Shown here: positions 19,398 through 27,868 of the stretch, in pieces
Layout of the letters: every line of letters begins with the position of its first letter
Position numbering within the stretch: the stretch's first letter is position 1
Source of the DNA: Paenibacillus sp. FSL K6-1330
GTDB taxonomy: Bacteria > Bacillota > Bacilli > Paenibacillales > Paenibacillaceae
Direction of reading: 5' to 3'
Length of the DNA stretch: 64,000 nucleotides
Assembly (NCBI RefSeq): GCF_037976825.1
Contig: NZ_CP150269.1
Location: 455,001 to 519,000, forward strand
Translations under genes and position numbers: made by a program
Notes under the pieces: model-generated
The model's database searches: none
Told to the model about the DNA's origin: nothing
What the model saw: only the letters and a program-made list of their open reading frames with translations

Positions 19398-20141
19398 TTG
19401 AATGGCTCGAAATCCGTAAAACTGCTCCTGCTTATGGCGGTTATCGCGATCGTAAATATTGTGCTGGTTTCGCCCGGGCTGCTCGGATTCCATATTGGCG
19501 GCGATAGCGCCTTCCAGTCGGCATCGGTCATTACCGTATGGATTGTTAGTGTTCTTGCACTCTTTTATGGCAGTTATGTTTTGTTATTCAAGCCTCCGGC
19601 TGTGAAGGCGATCCAAACGATTCAGACCCGTGAGGATTACATAGACGCGCTTCATCATTATCGCAACGTGAAAGTGCTGAAGAATGATATCGCCCTTGCC
19701 CTGGACCAGTTGGAACGAATCGAGAAAAAGAGAAACGCACTGCTGGATGTCCTGGGTCAGCGTTTTGAGCAAACGGAGCTCAGTTACAAGAAATTCATTG
19801 CGGTCATCGATGAGGTTGAGAAGCTGTTCTATCTCAATATCCGAGGGATTCTGAACAAGCTGGGCGTCTTCGCCGCATCCGATTTCAACCGCATGGCCGA
19901 TCAGCCCAAAGCATCCCAGCTATCCAGCAAGGTGGCGCAGAAAAAAACAGCCTTATACCAAGAGTATCTGGCATACGTGACCGGTTATCTGGAAGCGAAT
20001 GAAGAAATCATGCTCAAGCTCGATAAACTGCTGCTGGAGATTTCCTTGCTTGGCAGCACCGATTACCGGGATGTGGAGGAGATGCCATGCATGAAGGAAA
20101 TCGATACGTTAATCAAGCAAACCAAACTATATAAGCAATAA
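19398..20141 (+). CDS. Two-helix membrane protein of a TelA/VWA operon, function unknown
   Basis: 247 residues: two transmembrane helices (about 7-30 and 43-64), then a cytoplasmic, mainly alpha-helical and probably coiled-coil region rich in Lys/Glu/Leu. I do not recognise a catalytic motif. The start is TTG 19398, 7 nt after AAGGGAGGTG; an ATG at 19402 is out of frame. It is the first gene of a tight three-gene operon with a VWA protein (15-nt gap to that start) and a TelA protein. The order suggests that it anchors or assists a membrane-associated complex with them. XpaC-like helper proteins occur beside TelA elsewhere, but I see no specific similarity. Confidence 0.7.
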   Translation: MNGSKSVKLLLLMAVIAIVNIVLVSPGLLGFHIGGDSAFQSASVITVWIVSVLALFYGSYVLLFKPPAVKAIQTIQTREDYIDALHHYRNVKVLKNDIALALDQLERIEKKRNALLDVLGQRFEQTELSYKKFIAVIDEVEKLFYLNIRGILNKLGVFAASDFNRMADQPKASQLSSKVAQKKTALYQEYLAYVTGYLEANEEIMLKLDKLLLEISLLGSTDYRDVEEMPCMKEIDTLIKQTKLYKQ

Positions 20142-20156
20142 GAGAGGGAGATGATT

Positions 20157-21845
20157 ATGCGAAGCAAAGGGAGTGCCTTTGTCGTATTAGTGGCCATTGC
20201 AGTGGTCGTGTTTGTTCTGGTGTATGCGGGGATCACGTTAACCTCCAATCTGGGCAAGAGCCAGTCTGAGGTCGATTCGGAAGGCGCGGCTAAGAAAATC
20301 AACAAAATCTACAAGGACATTGTGGTCACGACGGCGGATCCCATAAAAGGCCAAGTCGATCTGGACCCGGTTGCCGTAGCCGACTCTCTGCCCGATATAT
20401 CCAAGTTTCCGATCTCGGTCGAGAATACGACGGACTTGTATGTTGAGATCTTCTCCTCGCCCGAGAAGGCAGGGCCTGGTATTGACGGTTGGTTGAATGA
20501 AGTGGCAGCGGAGTTCAACAACTCCAAGCCGGTGGTGAACGGCAAGCCGGTATCGGTGAAAATCCGTAATATCGCGTCGGGAACCGCAACCGATTACATA
20601 ACATCCGGAAAGTACGTGCCGGACGCTTTTACGCCTTCTAATGAACTGTGGGGGGAGATGGTTAAGGAATATGGCGTCAAGGCCGAGCTTGTATCCAAGC
20701 GCCTCACGGGGAACGTGACCGGCGTTGTCACTCGAAAGGCCAAATACGATGAATTGGTGGAGAAGTACGGCTCCTTGAACGTCAAGACGCTGACGGATGC
20801 GATATCGAATAACGAATTGGCGATGGGTTACACAGATCCTTTTGCGAGCTCCACGGGTCTAAACTTCCTGATCACGGCCCTTGAAACGTTTGACAGCTCC
20901 GATCTGCTTAGTGAAAAAGCGGTACAGGGCTTCGAGAAATTCCAGGCGAACGTCCCTTTCACGGCTTCGACCACGATCCAGATGCGCGATGCGGCGAAGT
21001 CCGGCATGCTGGATGCCTTTGTCCTGGAGTATCAGACCTATGTCAACGCGGCGGACATGAAGAGCGGTTACGTCTTTACCCCGTTTGGCGTAAGGCACGA
21101 CAGTCCCTTGTATGCGCTCGGGAAAGTACCGAAGGAGAAGCTGGACATCATTAAGAAATTCGCGGCGTTTGTTGGGCAGGACAAATACCAGAAGTTAGCC
21201 GACAAAAAAGGGTTCAATGGTCTTAACGATTATCAATCCGAGCTTGAAGTTGTCGACAGCAGTCTGCTGCCTTCTGCGCAGAAGCTTTGGAAAGAGAAAA
21301 AAGATGGCAACAAGCCGGTTGCGGCTGTGTTTGTAGCGGACGTGTCGGGAAGCATGGACGGCGAGCCGTTAAACCGCCTCAAGGAATCGCTGTTGACCGG
21401 GCAGAAATATTTGGGCCGGGACAACAGTATCGGCTTTGTATCGTATTCCACGGATGTCACGATTAATCTTCCGATCGGCAAGTACGACTTGAATCAGCAG
21501 TCGATGTTTGTCGGGGCGATCAACAGCCTTGAAGCCAGCGGGAATACCGCGACCTTTGACGGCATTGTGGTGGCAATGAAGATGCTTCAGGACGAGATGG
21601 CGGCGAATCCGGACGTGAAACCTCTGATTTTTGTGCTGAGTGACGGGGAGACGAACGTTGGGCACTCCCTGGATGACATCCGGGAACTGATCAAAGCGTA
21701 TAAAATCCCAGTATACACGATCGGCTATAATGCCAACATTCAGGCGCTCCAGAGCATATCCAGCATCAATGAAGCAGCCAGCATCAACGCGGATACCGAC
21801 GATGTCGTATACAAAATCGGCCAGCTGCTGAATGTGCAGATGTAG
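20157..21845 (+). CDS. Secreted or membrane-anchored solute-binding-like protein with VWA domain
   Basis: 562 residues: an N-terminal hydrophobic anchor or signal (about 6-27); a region (about 75-350) resembling an extracellular solute-binding protein fold (TTDLYVEIFSSPEKAG...NGKPVSVKIRNIASG); and a C-terminal von Willebrand A domain (about 385-560) with the metal-ion site DVSGSMDGE and a second loop LSDGETN. VWA domains bind proteins or ligands through a divalent metal. ATG 20157 is chosen over ATG 20151 because GAGGGAG ends directly before 20151. It lies between a small membrane protein and TelA. Similar VWA plus binding-domain proteins accompany TelA in Firmicutes; their role is unsettled, with tellurite or toxic-anion and envelope-stress links proposed. 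Confidence 0.75.
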   Translation: MRSKGSAFVVLVAIAVVVFVLVYAGITLTSNLGKSQSEVDSEGAAKKINKIYKDIVVTTADPIKGQVDLDPVAVADSLPDISKFPISVENTTDLYVEIFSSPEKAGPGIDGWLNEVAAEFNNSKPVVNGKPVSVKIRNIASGTATDYITSGKYVPDAFTPSNELWGEMVKEYGVKAELVSKRLTGNVTGVVTRKAKYDELVEKYGSLNVKTLTDAISNNELAMGYTDPFASSTGLNFLITALETFDSSDLLSEKAVQGFEKFQANVPFTASTTIQMRDAAKSGMLDAFVLEYQTYVNAADMKSGYVFTPFGVRHDSPLYALGKVPKEKLDIIKKFAAFVGQDKYQKLADKKGFNGLNDYQSELEVVDSSLLPSAQKLWKEKKDGNKPVAAVFVADVSGSMDGEPLNRLKESLLTGQKYLGRDNSIGFVSYSTDVTINLPIGKYDLNQQSMFVGAINSLEASGNTATFDGIVVAMKMLQDEMAANPDVKPLIFVLSDGETNVGHSLDDIRELIKAYKIPVYTIGYNANIQALQSISSINEAASINADTDDVVYKIGQLLNVQM

Positions 21846-21912
21846 CAGCATTACAAGCGTTTTTCACATATAACGAAATGGTTCACACAAGAAACTTGTA
21901 GGAGGGGTTATA

Positions 21913-23052
21913 TTGTCATTTACGATGGAAGTCATTAGTCCCGAAGAGATTAAGACGGCGATTGAAGAGCAGGTGAAGCCTGAGCCGGAAGAAGTCACGC
22001 AGCTGAAGGAGCTGGCGGCTAACAATGTGCAGGCCATCATGGAGCTGGATATCGAATCGCTCGAGAAGCGAAGACAGGTGCTGCAATCCATCGAGAGCTT
22101 TGGCATCAGCTCGATGAGATCCTCCTCGGAGAAGAATGCGCTTCTGCAGGTTCAGGTGGGAAGATTATCGAAAACCGGGGATGAAGGCGGTCAAGTGGCC
22201 AAAGGGTTAACGGAGCTGCAGCTGCAGCTGAAGGATTTGGACCCGAGCGTTGTGGATTTTGCGAAAAGCGGGCTGCTGGGCATGGTGTTTAACCCGCTGC
22301 GCCGATATTTTGCCAAGTTTCAAAAGGCGGATGCCGTCATTTCAGATATCATCATTTCTCTTGATAAAGGCAAAACCGTATTAAAGAACGACAACACCAC
22401 GCTGGAGATTGAACAGCAAACCCTCCGTGAGCTCACCAAAAAGCTGCAAAAGGAAATTCAGCTGGGCATGCTCATGGACGCAGAGATCGAATCCCAGGTC
22501 GAGGCGGCCAAAATGCGGCAGGAGTCGGAGGATAAAATCCGGTTTATTACCGAAGAGGTGTTGTTCCCGCTGCGCCAGCGCGTGATGGACCTGCAGCAGA
22601 TGCTGGTCGTAAACCAGCAGGGGATTATGGCGATTGAAGTGGTCATTCGGAACAACAAAGAATTAATTCGCGGCGTAGATCGGGCGAGAAACGTGACGGT
22701 AACGGCGCTGAAAATCTCGGTCACGGTGGCTAGTGCCCTGTACAACCAGAAGATTGTCCTGAAGAAAATCGAGCTGCTGAACGAAACCACGAACAATCTG
22801 ATCAGCGCTACCTCCAAAATGCTGAAGGATCAAGGTGCGGCAATCCACAAGCAGTCGCTGGAAACGAGTATCTCCGTCGATACCTTGAAGCAAGCGTTCA
22901 CGGATGTGCTGTCGGCGCTCGATTCCATCAGCACTTACAAGCAGGAGGCGCTCCCGCGGATGCGTGAGACGATCCATCAATTCAGTGAGCTGGCGGTAAC
23001 AGGCGAGCAGCAGATCCAGCGCTTGGAGCGGGGGCAGAAGCTGGGACTGTAG
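21913..23052 (+). CDS. TelA family toxic anion resistance protein
   Basis: 379 residues, almost all alpha-helical, matching the TelA/KlaA family throughout, for example NPLRRYFAKFQKADAVISDII and the LDKGKTVLKNDNTTL region. The family is tied to tellurite and other toxic-anion resistance and to envelope-acting antibiotics; its biochemistry is unknown. The start is TTG 21913, 6 nt after AGGAGGGG; the internal ATG 21925 is too far from that site. Gene order membrane protein, VWA protein, TelA suggests a shared complex. A strong terminator ends the operon. Confidence 0.88.
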   Translation: MSFTMEVISPEEIKTAIEEQVKPEPEEVTQLKELAANNVQAIMELDIESLEKRRQVLQSIESFGISSMRSSSEKNALLQVQVGRLSKTGDEGGQVAKGLTELQLQLKDLDPSVVDFAKSGLLGMVFNPLRRYFAKFQKADAVISDIIISLDKGKTVLKNDNTTLEIEQQTLRELTKKLQKEIQLGMLMDAEIESQVEAAKMRQESEDKIRFITEEVLFPLRQRVMDLQQMLVVNQQGIMAIEVVIRNNKELIRGVDRARNVTVTALKISVTVASALYNQKIVLKKIELLNETTNNLISATSKMLKDQGAAIHKQSLETSISVDTLKQAFTDVLSALDSISTYKQEALPRMRETIHQFSELAVTGEQQIQRLERGQKLGL

Positions 23053-23069
23053 GTTTGGTTATAACAAAT

Positions 23070-23106
23070 AAAGAGTGTGCGGTTACGAGACTGCACACTC
23101 TTTTTA
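23070..23106. terminator. Terminator of the TelA operon
   Basis: AAAGAGTGTGC pairs perfectly with GCACACTCTTT, with a T-run after; A-rich on the other side, so it may also stop minus-strand transcription. Confidence 0.88.
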
Positions 23107-23119
23107 TTTGGCCAAAGCC

Positions 23120-23431
23120 TTAGGCGCGCATCTGCTTGAGGATGCCAGCTGTTTCTCGGGCGCGAGGTCCGGCTCGACCACCAGGATTTTTTTTGGAGGG
23201 ACAGCTTTCTGGCGAAAATGCCGAACGTAGCCGTTCCGCGATGGAACGGAAGGTTTTGAGAACGGTTTCCAGCTTTTTCGTAGCGATGGCAACGACGAGT
23301 TTTTCCTTACGCGGAAAAAACCGAAAAATGGTGGCAATGCCCATTTTGGCCTCGGTGGCGACATCCTGCATGGTGGCTGTTTCAATGCCTTTATGGGTAA
23401 ATACGCACTCTGCCACTTTTGACCACAACAA
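23120..23431 (-). pseudogene. TetR family regulator remnant
   Basis: About 103 codons whose first half clearly looks like a TetR helix-turn-helix (VAECVFTHKGIETATMQDVA...MGIATIFRFFPRKEKLV), but the usual opening residues and ribosome site are missing and the sequence after about residue 70 turns into low-similarity Pro/Arg/Ser-rich text. TetR proteins are normally near 190 residues with a ligand domain, absent here. A truncated relic is the best reading. The DNA-binding part could still be translated from a TTG near 23431, but it would lack dimerisation helices. Confidence 0.65.
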
Positions 23432-23450
23432 AGTGTGTATACATTGGCGG

Positions 23451-23480
23451 AAACAGCGGCCCGCAAAAGGACCGCTGTTT
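23451..23480 (-). terminator. Terminator of the toxin-antitoxin operon
   Basis: AAACAGCGG (23451-23459) pairs with CCGCTGTTT (23472-23480). The hairpin overlaps the toxin stop codon; T-rich on the minus-strand exit. Confidence 0.6.
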
Positions 23481-23884
23481 TATGGCGTTATTTCAATGGA
23501 ATATTCCTTAATGAGGGACGTAAGTTCTTGGAAGGTGAATTTATGATTTACCATATCGACCGTAAAATCCTCTGCTTGTTTTTGTTCCATGATAAATCGA
23601 TAACCGTTATAACGTAGAAACAGGAGAAGAGCCGTGAAGGCTGTTCTTTTGTTGGCATTTTGAAATGGGTGATTTTGTCCCAGTGATTCAAATAATGCAG
23701 CTGACTTTTCCCAGATGGATAAATAAGCGTCTTCTCCAAAAGCTGATGATTGAGGCCGATGGAGGGCGGACTCCAGTAAATGTGAATTTTTCACGCCGAT
23801 ATGCTCGCCAATACTATATTTCTGTATCATCGCAACGTTTATGGCGATAACCTCTTGAGAGGTTAGATAACGTATAGGGCTCAT
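23480..23884 (-). CDS. doc: Doc/Fic-family toxin
   Basis: 134 residues matching death-on-curing proteins. The Fic-fold active-site motif reads HPFQNANKRTAF (about 72-83), as in Doc, where the His and NKRT loop transfer phosphate to elongation factor Tu. TSQEVIAIN and GVKNSHLLESAL are also typical. The start ATG overlaps the stop of the upstream antitoxin in ATGA, giving translational coupling. The partner is an AbrB/MazE-fold protein rather than the Phd/YefM type of phage P1. Toxin activity is inferred from the family. Confidence 0.87.
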   Translation of the reverse strand: MSPIRYLTSQEVIAINVAMIQKYSIGEHIGVKNSHLLESALHRPQSSAFGEDAYLSIWEKSAALFESLGQNHPFQNANKRTAFTALLLFLRYNGYRFIMEQKQAEDFTVDMVNHKFTFQELTSLIKEYSIEITP

Positions 23885-24144
23885 CGATCTTTTAACCCTT
23901 TTAAGGTCTGGTCGTATTCACTCATGATCTCAGACAAAGTATCTAAGAAATCAGGGCTGAGGCCATCAGGAAGGGAGACCTTATTAGCTTTTTTAATGAT
24001 GATCTCTCCATTTGTTTGATTAACATCAATTTGTACCGTATCGCCTAGTTCTAGACCAATCTGTTTGAGGGCATCCGTCATTGTAATTCCCAGGCTGTTG
24101 CCGAACTTAGTGACTTTCCGTTCCATTTCGTTCACCCTGCTCAT
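23881..24144 (-). CDS. AbrB/MazE-fold antitoxin
   Basis: 87 residues. The N-terminal half has the swapped-hairpin AbrB DNA-binding pattern (KVTKFGNSLGITMTDAL...LELGDTVQID), the C-terminal half is acidic and probably disordered until it binds the toxin. ATG 24144 follows AAAGGAGG by 9-10 nt. It lies directly before the Doc toxin with ATGA overlap, so it should neutralise Doc and repress the shared promoter. A TGTTATAACA palindrome just upstream is a likely operator. Confidence 0.85.
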   Translation of the reverse strand: MSRVNEMERKVTKFGNSLGITMTDALKQIGLELGDTVQIDVNQTNGEIIIKKANKVSLPDGLSPDFLDTLSEIMSEYDQTLKGLKDR

Positions 24145-24177
24145 ATAAAGTTTGCCTCCTTTATTATATTATTCAAC

Positions 24178-24187
24178 TGTTATAACA
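24178..24187. promoter_or_regulatory. Palindrome upstream of the toxin-antitoxin operon
   Basis: TGTTATAACA, a 10-bp perfect palindrome in an imperfect larger repeat, about 35 nt upstream of the antitoxin start and next to a minus-strand TATAAT. Likely autoregulatory operator. Confidence 0.45.
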
Positions 24188-24323
24188 ATTATACATTGAT
24201 TGAGAAATAAGATAAATCTCGATTCTTATAGTAGTGGTTAAATGCAGGAGCCGGCTATCCATATGCAGAAATCAATGCTCAGTGAATGCTTGATCATCCG
24301 GATGGTGAAGGGAGGTGATGCAA

Positions 24324-25271
24324 TTGGAACGAAGAAGGGAACTTATGGCCGCCGCTGTAAGCAGGTTCGGACTCTTGGAGAGGGATAGACTCCAGACGCA
24401 TTTTTCCGAACACAGCCTTGTCTGTTCTTATCGAAGGGGTGCGGAGACCGTGTATGTACGCTTGACCGACGAGTCCCATAAACCATATGCGAAAATTGAG
24501 GGCGAGGTGCAGTGGGCCGAGTTTCTTGGAAGTAAGGGAGTGTGCGTTTCGAGACCGCTTTTTTCAGTGGAAGGGAATCTGGCGGAACGTATCCGGATGG
24601 AGGACCGTGAATATACGGCGGTGTGTTACGAGGAGGCCAAGGGGCGTCCGGTCGGAGAGAACGATGCCAATGAGCGATTATACAAGCGAATGGGCCAATT
24701 CATGGGCTCCATGCACCGCATCACCAAAGGGTACACCCATCGGGATCCCGTTACAAGACGCCCTGATTGGTCGGATGAGGCGGAAAAGGTTTGGTATATC
24801 GATTTACCGCTAACCGAGAAAGGCGTCACCCGTCGTTACGAGGTTTTGCTCCATTATATTTCGGAGCTTCCGATTGCTGCGGACGCTTACGGACTGATCC
24901 ATGCGGATTTTCATTACGGTAATTTTTTTGTGAATGGGGATACGTTGTGTCTGATTGATTTTGATGCAAGCCGGTATTCATGGTTCATTGATGATATTGC
25001 GGTCGCCGCGTTTTTCTCGAGTTTAACCGAAGGGGCAGATGCGGAGCCGGATCAGTTTCTGACCCCGTTTCTAGAAGGATACCGTCTGGAGCATCATCTG
25101 GAGGATAAGTGGTTTCGAGAAATTCCGTATTTCATGAAGCTGCGAGAAATGGGGCGTTATATCAAGCTATTCCATGCTTGTAGCGGGAAGCTTGATAAAC
25201 TCCATCCGTGGGGGCAATGGTATATGAGGGGACGCAAGGAAAAGATTTTGGGAAGTTTCCCGGCTATTTAA
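24324..25271 (+). CDS. Aminoglycoside phosphotransferase/homoserine kinase-like protein
   Basis: 315 residues of the APH kinase-like fold. The catalytic loop reads HADFHYGNFFV (HxDxxxxN) and the metal-binding motif IDFDASRYSWFIDD follows about 15 residues later. Members phosphorylate small molecules such as antibiotics, choline, homoserine or fructosamines; the substrate is not predictable. The start is probably TTG 24324, 7 nt after GGAGGT (24311-24316); the GTG 24315 and ATG 24318 overlap that site. The gene stands alone, with a terminator behind it. Confidence 0.8.
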   Translation: MERRRELMAAAVSRFGLLERDRLQTHFSEHSLVCSYRRGAETVYVRLTDESHKPYAKIEGEVQWAEFLGSKGVCVSRPLFSVEGNLAERIRMEDREYTAVCYEEAKGRPVGENDANERLYKRMGQFMGSMHRITKGYTHRDPVTRRPDWSDEAEKVWYIDLPLTEKGVTRRYEVLLHYISELPIAADAYGLIHADFHYGNFFVNGDTLCLIDFDASRYSWFIDDIAVAAFFSSLTEGADAEPDQFLTPFLEGYRLEHHLEDKWFREIPYFMKLREMGRYIKLFHACSGKLDKLHPWGQWYMRGRKEKILGSFPAI

Positions 25272-25278
25272 TAAACGC

Positions 25279-25309
25279 AGCCTTGGTTAGAAAGATGGAG
25301 CCAAGGCTT
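25279..25309 (+). terminator. Terminator of the phosphotransferase gene
   Basis: AGCCTTGG pairs with CCAAGGCT, followed by a long T-rich tract. Confidence 0.85.
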
Positions 25310-25339
25310 TTTTATTTTGTAAAAACCTGCCGCGGTTGA

Positions 25340-25548
25340 TTCTATCGTGAAGGCGAAGCTCTTGTAAGAAGGAACTATGTGCCTGCACCATCGGCAATAC
25401 GCTGAAGGATGAGACCGTTGTTGAACTGATCGAAGTGAATGAACCCATCGAAACGAGCAGCAATGCGTAATGGGTACGCTTTTATGTTAATCTTTTAAGC
25501 GAATCCAACAACAGCCTTAGTCCAGGATTCATCGCGGACTAAGGCTGT
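25340..25548 (+). pseudogene. Possible 3' end of a lost gene with its terminator
   Basis: A frame ending at TAA 25468-25470 encodes about 35 residues with a normal-looking composition (CTIGNTLKDETVVELIEVNE...) but no start. A perfect 13-bp hairpin, ACAGCCTTAGTCC/GGACTAAGGCTGT (25511-25548), follows 40 nt later. This looks like the tail of a deleted gene and its terminator. I do not recognise the family. The rest of the 358-nt gap is featureless. Confidence 0.35.
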
Positions 25549-25629
25549 TCTGTTCTTAAGGGAATCATACAATGCAATATTATGAGTACGTGCTGCATCT
25601 ATTTTCGCCGTATGCCTTATGGCGTTTAG

Positions 25630-26043
25630 TTACGACTGCGGCTGCACATCCCGCTCAAAAGCGATGATCCAATCGCCCTGAATGGCGGCATAGCCGGTGT
25701 CTCCCTCCACAACAAGACCGTACAGATTCTTGACATCGAGATATTCCTTCCGCTCCCCATTATCAAATTCGAGGGTGATGTAGTAATATGTTCGGGAAGA
25801 ATTGCTGGAATGCATCATGCCGTTATTCCCGTTGTGATGATTGCTGTGATGACGGATGTCCATGCGTTTGGAGACAACCCGGGCAAACTCGGACGTGCGA
25901 GGTGACTTGGCGTTCTTAACATAACGGGCGCCATTAGAGATGAAGCCCACAATCACAATCACGAATACAATTCCAATCAGAATGGGAACCAGCGTAAACA
26001 TAAAATCAAATCCTCCGCCAAAAGACGTTCCTTGCGGCATCAT
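25630..26043 (-). CDS. DUF2500 domain membrane protein
   Basis: 137 residues: one N-terminal transmembrane helix (about 13-36), a His/Asn-rich linker (MDIRHHSNHHNGNN), then a beta-rich domain with YYYITLEFDNGERKEY, as in DUF2500 proteins. The function of the family is unknown. ATG 26043 is chosen because AGAGGAG lies 9 nt before it; the upstream GTG at 26052 is too close. Transcribed alone, apparently. Confidence 0.78.
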   Translation of the reverse strand: MMPQGTSFGGGFDFMFTLVPILIGIVFVIVIVGFISNGARYVKNAKSPRTSEFARVVSKRMDIRHHSNHHNGNNGMMHSSNSSRTYYYITLEFDNGERKEYLDVKNLYGLVVEGDTGYAAIQGDWIIAFERDVQPQS

Positions 26044-26129
26044 CGACTGCACTCCTCTCTGTCCGTTATTTTTTCATTGTATATATGTACGGTAAAATGG
26101 ATTGAAATGTTTCAATCTTAAAGAATCAG

Positions 26130-26723
26130 TCATTTCACGCTTACTCCAGAGTCAGCATAATGCAATCCCAGCTGATAAGCACGCTCGAGCAAACTCTCCA
26201 TATGCTCCGGTCTACCCTCCAACGTATCATAGAAGAATTCCACACGGGAATTCTTGATTCCGGAGTAGTCGGCCATCCCAATATTGAGGGAAAGGGATAA
26301 CATCTGATCATAGCCCCGCTTGGCAAAATGATCTTCCGAAGCTCCCGCGAGCGCCAGCCATAATACCTGTTGGTGATGAAGCTTTGAGCCGCCGCCGTAA
26401 GCGAAGCCATGATTCCAGACACGGTCGATATACCCTTTCAGCATGGCCGGGATTCCGTACCACCACACCGGGAAGATATAGGCCAGCGCGTCGTGTTCCT
26501 TCATTCGTGCAATTTCGGCTTCTACTTCAGGAGAATAGATCTTGGTAGGATTAGACCAATCAGGTTCGTCTGCCTCCCACAGGACCGGATCGAAACCGAT
26601 GCGGTGGAGGTCCAGAATCTCCGCTTCATGCCCGGAGTCCCGAAGCCCTTGTACAAACTTCTCGGTAATTGCAAATGTAAAGGAATTTTCGCGTGGATGC
26701 GTAACAACCGTTAATACCTTCAT
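26130..26723 (-). CDS. NAD(P)H-dependent quinone/flavodoxin-fold oxidoreductase
   Basis: 197 residues of the NAD(P)H:quinone oxidoreductase family (KefF/MdaB type). The N-terminus VLTVVTHPRENSFTFAITEKF binds FMN/FAD phosphate, and FPVWWYGIPAMLKGYIDRV is the conserved flavin-contact segment. It reduces quinones or nitro compounds in two-electron steps, which protects from quinone stress. The start overlaps the stop of the upstream saccharopine-dehydrogenase-like gene by ATGA, so both form one operon. A divergent HxlR-type regulator sits at its head, a common arrangement for electrophile-induced quinone reductases. Confidence 0.85.
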   Translation of the reverse strand: MKVLTVVTHPRENSFTFAITEKFVQGLRDSGHEAEILDLHRIGFDPVLWEADEPDWSNPTKIYSPEVEAEIARMKEHDALAYIFPVWWYGIPAMLKGYIDRVWNHGFAYGGGSKLHHQQVLWLALAGASEDHFAKRGYDQMLSLSLNIGMADYSGIKNSRVEFFYDTLEGRPEHMESLLERAYQLGLHYADSGVSVK

Positions 26724-27724
26724 GAGGGTTCACCGTCTCTTTCTTCTCTTCGAATTTGAATGCCAAATTGTTCAATACGTGTCATTGCAGTTACAAGAGG
26801 AACCAGCGTTTCAGGTAGATAGAAGCCTCCGGGAGCAGGAGGTGAGCCATCCCAGCCCAGAATACGCTCAATGGAAAGGAGGATACCGAGGGCCGTAAAA
26901 TGCGCCTGTCCCTTCGGATCGGTCAACGTGATTCTCCGTTTCGCGGAACGGCCGTCAAGAAGAACACCTTCAATATCAATGTAGAGGTCTTGAGAGGCCG
27001 TGCCTCCAGCCCGTGTCCCTATAGAGTCATGAATGGCGAAATCGAATCGAATATTAGGCGCTCCCGTAACAGCAGCGAGGCTTGGAACATCCAATAAACT
27101 CATGGGATGGCCCTCTACCCGGGAACCGTTTGAAAGACTTATGCTTCTCGGATACTTCGTAGCCTCAACCCATTTCCATATCCCGTTTTCCCGGATGAGG
27201 GCACGGTTGATAAATCCCTCGGTTTCCTCAAGCGTCATAGGCCCCATTGGATCGCGTTCATCATAGTGACCCGCCAAGCCGATCGATTGGATGCTTCGGA
27301 AAGACTTCGCCTCCTGATACGCGACCAAGGTCAGGATTCCCGCTTGCGAATGTCCCAGAGGCACAATCGGTGCTTGAGGGGGATGGCTTTGCATGGCGAA
27401 TAGAATAGGTGTCAATTCGTCGGCAAGCTTGGTGATCCCGATATGCGCAATTCCTTTTGCAAGGGCCTCTTGCATGAGGAGGTCGGCCGGATCCTGGATG
27501 GTAGAAACGATAAGGTCGGCTTGATCCAGCTCTGTTGGAGACAGACCCTGGCGGATATCTAAAAAAGCGGTACGGGCGTTTCCTAGTTCTTGTACTAGTA
27601 AGCTCCCCTTCGCGGGATGCCTTCCGGCGAGTATAATCTCGGCATCTTGATTGATCGTTCGGATATGCCGGGCAACGGCACTCCCGATTACGCCATAACC
27701 TCCGGCAATGTATATACGCTGCAT
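26720..27724 (-). CDS. Saccharopine-dehydrogenase-like NAD(P)-binding protein
   Basis: 334 residues with an N-terminal Rossmann motif IAGGYGVIGSAVARHI and a C-terminal domain like saccharopine dehydrogenase/trans-acting enoyl-reductase relatives. The substrate is unknown. It is the first gene of a two-gene operon with the quinone reductase (ATGA overlap), so it may act on the same reactive compound. The HxlR regulator begins 127 nt away in the opposite direction. Confidence 0.75.
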   Translation of the reverse strand: MQRIYIAGGYGVIGSAVARHIRTINQDAEIILAGRHPAKGSLLVQELGNARTAFLDIRQGLSPTELDQADLIVSTIQDPADLLMQEALAKGIAHIGITKLADELTPILFAMQSHPPQAPIVPLGHSQAGILTLVAYQEAKSFRSIQSIGLAGHYDERDPMGPMTLEETEGFINRALIRENGIWKWVEATKYPRSISLSNGSRVEGHPMSLLDVPSLAAVTGAPNIRFDFAIHDSIGTRAGGTASQDLYIDIEGVLLDGRSAKRRITLTDPKGQAHFTALGILLSIERILGWDGSPPAPGGFYLPETLVPLVTAMTRIEQFGIQIRREERDGEPS

Positions 27725-27830
27725 GCCATTTCACCTCCAATTTTTATGCTTAAGCACTGGTATAAGGGGATTATGTAACATATAATGACGGAAAGGAAGT
27801 ACGCACTTAATTGTTCTATAGGTACCTAAA

Positions 27831-27845
27831 AGTATCATTAATACT
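27831..27845. promoter_or_regulatory. Inverted repeat in the HxlR divergent region
   Basis: AGTAT-CATTA-ATACT lies between the regulator and the oxidoreductase operon; AAGT-ACGC-ACTT (27798-27809) is a second imperfect repeat. HxlR-family proteins bind short inverted repeats with TA-rich arms, so this is the likely operator. Confidence 0.45.
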
Positions 27846-27868
27846 CCAAAGTGCCTGTTATCAGTCAT

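Noticed and set aside
24144..25271. The phosphotransferase as an aminoglycoside resistance gene.
   Set aside because: Only the general kinase-fold motifs are present; no resistance-specific features or mobile context.
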